Positions 15,409 through 18,756 of a stretch of 18,756 nt of DNA are shown here, piece by piece. Below the pieces are notes generated by a model. The model was given only the letters and a program-made list of their open reading frames with translations. It searched no databases and was not told the DNA's origin. The stretch comes from Mageeibacillus sp. UBA1257 (GTDB taxonomy: Bacteria; Bacillota; Clostridia; UBA1212; UBA1257), in assembly GCA_002308775.1 (NCBI GenBank), contig DBVT01000120.1, positions 6,438 through 25,193 on the forward strand. Reading direction: 5' to 3'. Within the stretch, counting starts at the first letter, position 1, and the number at the start of each line of letters is the position of its first letter. Position numbers and translations under genes: made by a program.

Positions 15409-17491
15409 GGTAACTCAACTCCTTTGCAAACTGGATTATGAATTCATAGAACTGCTGCGCAAGTCCGTAAACTATCATTGCGAGAGCAACAACGGCGATA
15501 ACACCGACTGCCGTAATAAAGTAGACGATCACCGCTTTTACAGGGTGGAATCCGTGTACTCCTTTGATGCAGAAGTAGACCATTACACCGACCCAGATGT
15601 AAACTATGACGTTTGCCAGATGATAAAGCTGAGCTTCGTTCTGTGTCAGAGCCTGTGAAATGATCGCGAACGGGATCTGCGTTACTATAAACGGGATGTG
15701 GCAGTAAGCGCCGCCGATAAATACGTCTCTGAATCTTCCTTCGCCGTACATTATAGTGGTGACTCCGTAGTTGACTACGACGACCACGATCCAAGGCAGG
15801 AACGAGAAGAGCACGATCTGTCCCCAGTTATACAGTTCGAGCGGTTTACCGTCTCTGAAGATGAAAGCTGTAAGAAGAGTTGAAATAACTCTCGACAGAC
15901 AGTACAGGATCATTATGATTATCGCATCCCTGTAGAATCCCTGGCCTTCATATCTGATACCCTCAAAGGTGTCGATCGGGTGCCTTACCCCGTTCTTTAT
16001 CTTGCCCCAGAATTCCTTGACAGGTGTGAACCACGTCCTCTTTTCCGGTTTCGGTCCGTATTTCTTCAGTCTCTTACGTTTTATCGACTTCAGAACGATA
16101 AGTAAAATGAGGAGCACGATCACTACTGTCGCGATGATCGAAAGATACTTTTTGAGGAAGATAGCTCTGAGTTCGTCGAAAGCTTCCGAATAAAGTTCCG
16201 CGTCCTCTGCCTGTTTGAAGAAGACTCTCGCCTCTTCGTATTTTTCCTCACGCATCTTGATCTCGCCAAGTGCCTGAAGAGCCAGCGTATAGTAACTGTC
16301 CTGTCTTAAAACTTCCTCCCAGATCGGGAACGATTCATCGTATTTACCTTCTGCGTAATATCTGTTAGCCAGATGAACCGTATCCGCAAATTTTGTCGAT
16401 TCGAAGACTGTTATAACACCCGTTTTACTGTTGACGACGTAGATGTCACCTTTTGAGTCCATATCGATGGAAACAGGGCTTGAGAGCTGTCCGTAACCTA
16501 CGCCGTTCGTTCCGAATACGAAGAGGTTTCTGCCCCATTCATCATATTCGTAAAGTCTGCCGTATGTACTGTCGAGCACTATCATGTTGTTGTCGTCGCC
16601 GAGCGTTACGTCGCAGAACGACTGCTTATCTGATGAATATGCCAGAACACCTCTGTCGGAAAAGTCGTATTGCGCATAAAGGACGTCCGTGCCGGCCGAG
16701 TTTATCTTTCTGACCTGAGCGCTCGAAAGACCGGTCGTTGTTGCGTAAATGTATCCGTCTGCTCCGGAATAGATATTGTTGAACGTATAAGGCAGCGTGA
16801 CGACTGAACCTTTACGGTCTTCACGCTTCCAGAGCACCCTTGCGATCGCGTCCCAAAGACTAAGTGAAACTGCGTTAGCGCCGAAGTATGTTCTGAATTC
16901 TCCTTCCGCGCTCAGCATAAGCAGTCCTCTGTAGTCACCGACTGACGCGACGTAAATGTAGCCGCTGGCGTCTTTGATGACTTTATACGGCTGATATGAG
17001 AAGTCGCTCGAGAGGATCTCACTGTCAGGAGTTTCGTAAGCGTAACGGAAGTTTCCGTTCTGTGTGAATTCAACGAGTCTCTTGTTACCGTAGTCAGCTA
17101 CGAGGATCGAACCGTTTTTGTCGATATAGATTCCCGAAGGCTGGTTAAGTGTACGCGGATCGTCCGGGTCTGAAGAATCTCCGGAGATCTCGAAAGCAAA
17201 CGTCTTATCAGGATTCAGAACGACTATTCTGTGGTTGTCTCTGTCCGCAATAAATATCCTGTCGTTATCAGCGATAAATATGTCCGCAGGATTCGAGAGC
17301 TTTCCCTCCTCTACCGTTTTGAAGTCAATCATCATCGTCGCTTCGTAAGGCGCGGGAATAGGCAGAACAGATCTTGCCGTATCCTTTGTGATGAAGTAGT
17401 TAGCGTAAGGTGTTGACGCCGAAGCAGGTAAAATCGACGTGAACACGAAAGCTATGAGGAGGAATATACAAACTAATTTCGCTTTTTTCAT
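15401..17491 (-). CDS. Secreted NHL propeller + TPR + YIP1-type membrane domain protein
   Basis: 696 aa from ATG 17491 (AAGGAGGG, 8 nt spacing). Residues 1-26 are a signal peptide (LPASAS then TPYA). Residues about 60-365 are NHL-type propeller repeats: NPADIFIADNDRIFIADRDNHRIVVL-like blades recurring near 68, 117, 168, 240, 293 and 338. Residues about 370-445 are two TPR-like helix pairs (ANRYYAEGKYDESFPIWEEVL, ALGEIKMREEKYEEARVFFKQAE). A membrane helix at about 449-468 and a basic cytoplasmic linker (470-515) lead to a YIP1-like domain with about five helices (522-685). The propeller and TPR should face outward and the linker inward. It lies between a permease and the DUF5696 gene. A scaffold or sensor for the transporter is inference; nothing enzymatic is seen. 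Confidence 0.88.
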   Translation of the reverse strand: MKKAKLVCIFLLIAFVFTSILPASASTPYANYFITKDTARSVLPIPAPYEATMMIDFKTVEEGKLSNPADIFIADNDRIFIADRDNHRIVVLNPDKTFAFEISGDSSDPDDPRTLNQPSGIYIDKNGSILVADYGNKRLVEFTQNGNFRYAYETPDSEILSSDFSYQPYKVIKDASGYIYVASVGDYRGLLMLSAEGEFRTYFGANAVSLSLWDAIARVLWKREDRKGSVVTLPYTFNNIYSGADGYIYATTTGLSSAQVRKINSAGTDVLYAQYDFSDRGVLAYSSDKQSFCDVTLGDDNNMIVLDSTYGRLYEYDEWGRNLFVFGTNGVGYGQLSSPVSIDMDSKGDIYVVNSKTGVITVFESTKFADTVHLANRYYAEGKYDESFPIWEEVLRQDSYYTLALQALGEIKMREEKYEEARVFFKQAEDAELYSEAFDELRAIFLKKYLSIIATVVIVLLILLIVLKSIKRKRLKKYGPKPEKRTWFTPVKEFWGKIKNGVRHPIDTFEGIRYEGQGFYRDAIIIMILYCLSRVISTLLTAFIFRDGKPLELYNWGQIVLFSFLPWIVVVVVNYGVTTIMYGEGRFRDVFIGGAYCHIPFIVTQIPFAIISQALTQNEAQLYHLANVIVYIWVGVMVYFCIKGVHGFHPVKAVIVYFITAVGVIAVVALAMIVYGLAQQFYEFIIQFAKELSYLV

Positions 17492-17506
17492 ATTGCGTTC
17501 CCTCCT

Positions 17507-18376
17507 TTATTTAATACCTGAATGCGCCATCGTATCCATGACCCTGCTCTGCTGGATGACGAATATGATGATGCCCGGCAATGTCATTATCAACGCGGCC
17601 GCGGCGTTCGCACCTGTTCTTGCGAGACCGCCCTGGATCGTCGACATGAAGAATGCCAGTGTTCTCAATTGCTCTTTGTAAATGTATGTGGTCGATGTTC
17701 CCGCGTCGCCCCAAATACCTCCGAACGTGAGTATGACGACAGTCGCCTGAGCGTTTCTCAAAAGAGGAAGAGCTATTTTTGTATACAGCTGCCACTCTGA
17801 CGCGCCGTCTATTTTTCCTGCCTCAAATATCTCGTTCGGCACCTGGTCAAGGAACTGTTTTAACAGGAACAAACACGTCGCGTTCGCAAGACCCGGTATG
17901 ACATATACAAGATAGGTGTTATCGATATGCAACCCCGTGATGATCAGGTAGTTCGGGATACCCATCGCAGCGGTAACGAACATAAGGGCTGTCGTGACCA
18001 TTGTGAAGAGGAATTTCGATCCGGGGAATTTGTGCTTTGAAAGCGGATAACAAGCCATCGTACCTACGACAACGAGAGCAAAGATGTACGTTATTGTTAC
18101 GAGGACCGTGTTGAACAGATATCTCGTAAAAGGCACAAGGCTCGTCGATGTGATATCGACAAGGTCCGAGAAGTTTTTCGTCGTAGGAGACTTAACAAAG
18201 AATCTCGGAGGGTAAAGGAAGAGTTCCTCCGGCGGTTTGAATGCCGTAGTAATAAGGTAGATAAGAGGCAGCAGCGAGACAAGTCCTGCGATCGTCAGAA
18301 AAACAACGATGACTTTAGTAGAAACATCTCTGCGCTTCTTGGCATGTTTTAAATAATCAACATCTACTTGCAGCAT
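17507..18376 (-). CDS. Sugar ABC transporter permease, MalG type (first pair)
   Basis: ATG 18376 (289 aa) has AAGGAGG 9 nt upstream; a TTG one codon earlier is a possible alternative with 6-nt spacing. The cytoplasmic basic start (HAKKRRD) is followed by six predicted helices, the first being VIVVFLTIAGLVSLLPLIYLITTAF. Next is the periplasm-side 'PPRFFVKSPTTKNF' segment common in MalG/LacG/UgpE proteins. The EAA loop is EIFEAGKIDGASEWQLYTKIALPLL. It follows the partial MalF-type gene after 14 nt and precedes the NHL-YIP1 gene by 15 nt. Its sequence is clearly different from the other MalG-type protein in the operon, so this is not a recent tandem copy. Confidence 0.93.
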   Translation of the reverse strand: MLQVDVDYLKHAKKRRDVSTKVIVVFLTIAGLVSLLPLIYLITTAFKPPEELFLYPPRFFVKSPTTKNFSDLVDITSTSLVPFTRYLFNTVLVTITYIFALVVVGTMACYPLSKHKFPGSKFLFTMVTTALMFVTAAMGIPNYLIITGLHIDNTYLVYVIPGLANATCLFLLKQFLDQVPNEIFEAGKIDGASEWQLYTKIALPLLRNAQATVVILTFGGIWGDAGTSTTYIYKEQLRTLAFFMSTIQGGLARTGANAAAALIMTLPGIIIFVIQQSRVMDTMAHSGIK

Positions 18377-18390
18377 CAACACTCACCTCC

Positions 18391-18756
18391 TTAATCTTTC
18401 TCTCCGAGGAGTTTGAAGCAAACACGTCCGAGTCCGAAGATCATGAACGACAATATAACGGCTATAGCGGAAGCATAACCGACTTCAAATCTCTGTCCTG
18501 CATAGTCACCGAGGTGGAGCATGATAGTAAGACCTGCATCCTCAGGGCTCGGGTGACCGACGACCTGCTGGCTTATAGCGCCTACGGAGAATGCGCTCGC
18601 GATCTGCAAAACAGCCGCGAACAGCATCTGAGGCATCGTCTGAGGGACATCGACGTAGATCAGTCTCTGGAATTTTGATGTGACACCGTCAACTGCAGCC
18701 GCGTCATACAGTTCCCTGTCGACGTTCGTAAAACCTGCAACGAATGAAAGGAATCC
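18391..18756 (-). CDS. Sugar ABC transporter permease, MalF type (first pair), C-terminal part
   Basis: The frame stays open to the right edge of the window, giving 121 residues; the 5' end lies outside. It contains the EAA loop (ELYDAAAVDGVTSKFQRLIYVDVP) near the start of the visible part, preceded by LSFVAGFTNV. The last two membrane helices follow (MLFAAVLQIASAFSVG and AIAVILSFMIFGLGRVCF), ending LLGEKD. This marks it as a CUT1 family MalF-type subunit, partner of the MalG-type gene 14 nt downstream. Genes further upstream, possibly another binding protein or a regulator, cannot be seen. Confidence 0.92.
   Translation of the reverse strand, partial: GFLSFVAGFTNVDRELYDAAAVDGVTSKFQRLIYVDVPQTMPQMLFAAVLQIASAFSVGAISQQVVGHPSPEDAGLTIMLHLGDYAGQRFEVGYASAIAVILSFMIFGLGRVCFKLLGEKD

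Noticed and set aside
12931..18756. A 16-base identity (cgaatgaaaggaatcc) at 12931-12946 and at 18741-18756, both inside MalF-type permease genes.
   Set aside because: The copies encode Gly-Phe-Leu-Ser-Phe at non-equivalent places (N-terminal arm versus just before the EAA loop) and flanking bases differ. The match is likely chance, not a repeat or recombination junction; it also happens to end at the window edge.

Overview
The window looks like the chromosome of a low-to-mid GC Gram-positive anaerobe, most likely class Clostridia. The evidence is strong AGGAGG-type ribosome sites, frequent TTG/GTG start candidates, SigA-like TTGACA/TATAAT promoters, a lipoprotein-type solute-binding protein, a polA-coaE gene pair, and a DUF5696/YIP1 accessory set that I associate with Firmicutes sugar transporters. 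I cannot assign a genus.

Left part (1-6553), housekeeping. The 3' end of an ABC exporter gene (+) is coupled to a fused GNAT acetyltransferase/RsmC-like methyltransferase gene (+). That gene runs head-on into coaE, with a 34-bp overlap of coding sequence. coaE (-) lies downstream of polA (-), and the two probably form one transcript from a promoter at 4817-4846. Divergent from polA is a 494-aa DUF1846/UPF0371 protein with its own near-consensus promoter and a downstream terminator.

Middle part (6554-9586). A single-pass membrane protein with a probable extracytoplasmic beta-propeller (-) is divergent from a two-helix small membrane protein (+). It is followed by metA (-), a homoserine O-acyltransferase whose active-site Glu111 points to acetyl-CoA. 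metA has its own promoter and a leader of only about 28 nt, so there is no room for a SAM riboswitch.

Right part (9629-18756), one long minus-strand operon read right to left. The order is MalF-type permease (partial), MalG-type permease, NHL-propeller/TPR/YIP1 membrane protein, DUF5696 membrane-anchored protein, second MalF-type permease, second MalG-type permease, solute-binding lipoprotein, terminator. Junctions are -8 to +15 nt, so it reads as one unit. Two permease pairs flank two large envelope proteins, and only one binding protein and no ATPase gene are visible. The simplest reading is an uptake system for a complex glycan or oligosaccharide: a surface glycosidase-like protein (DUF5696), a membrane propeller scaffold or sensor (NHL-YIP1) and one or two CUT1 importers energised by an ATPase encoded elsewhere. 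The substrate is unknown. This operon is the part most worth a second look.

No tRNA, rRNA, CRISPR, insertion sequence or phage gene was seen. No gene-free stretch exceeds about 230 bases.
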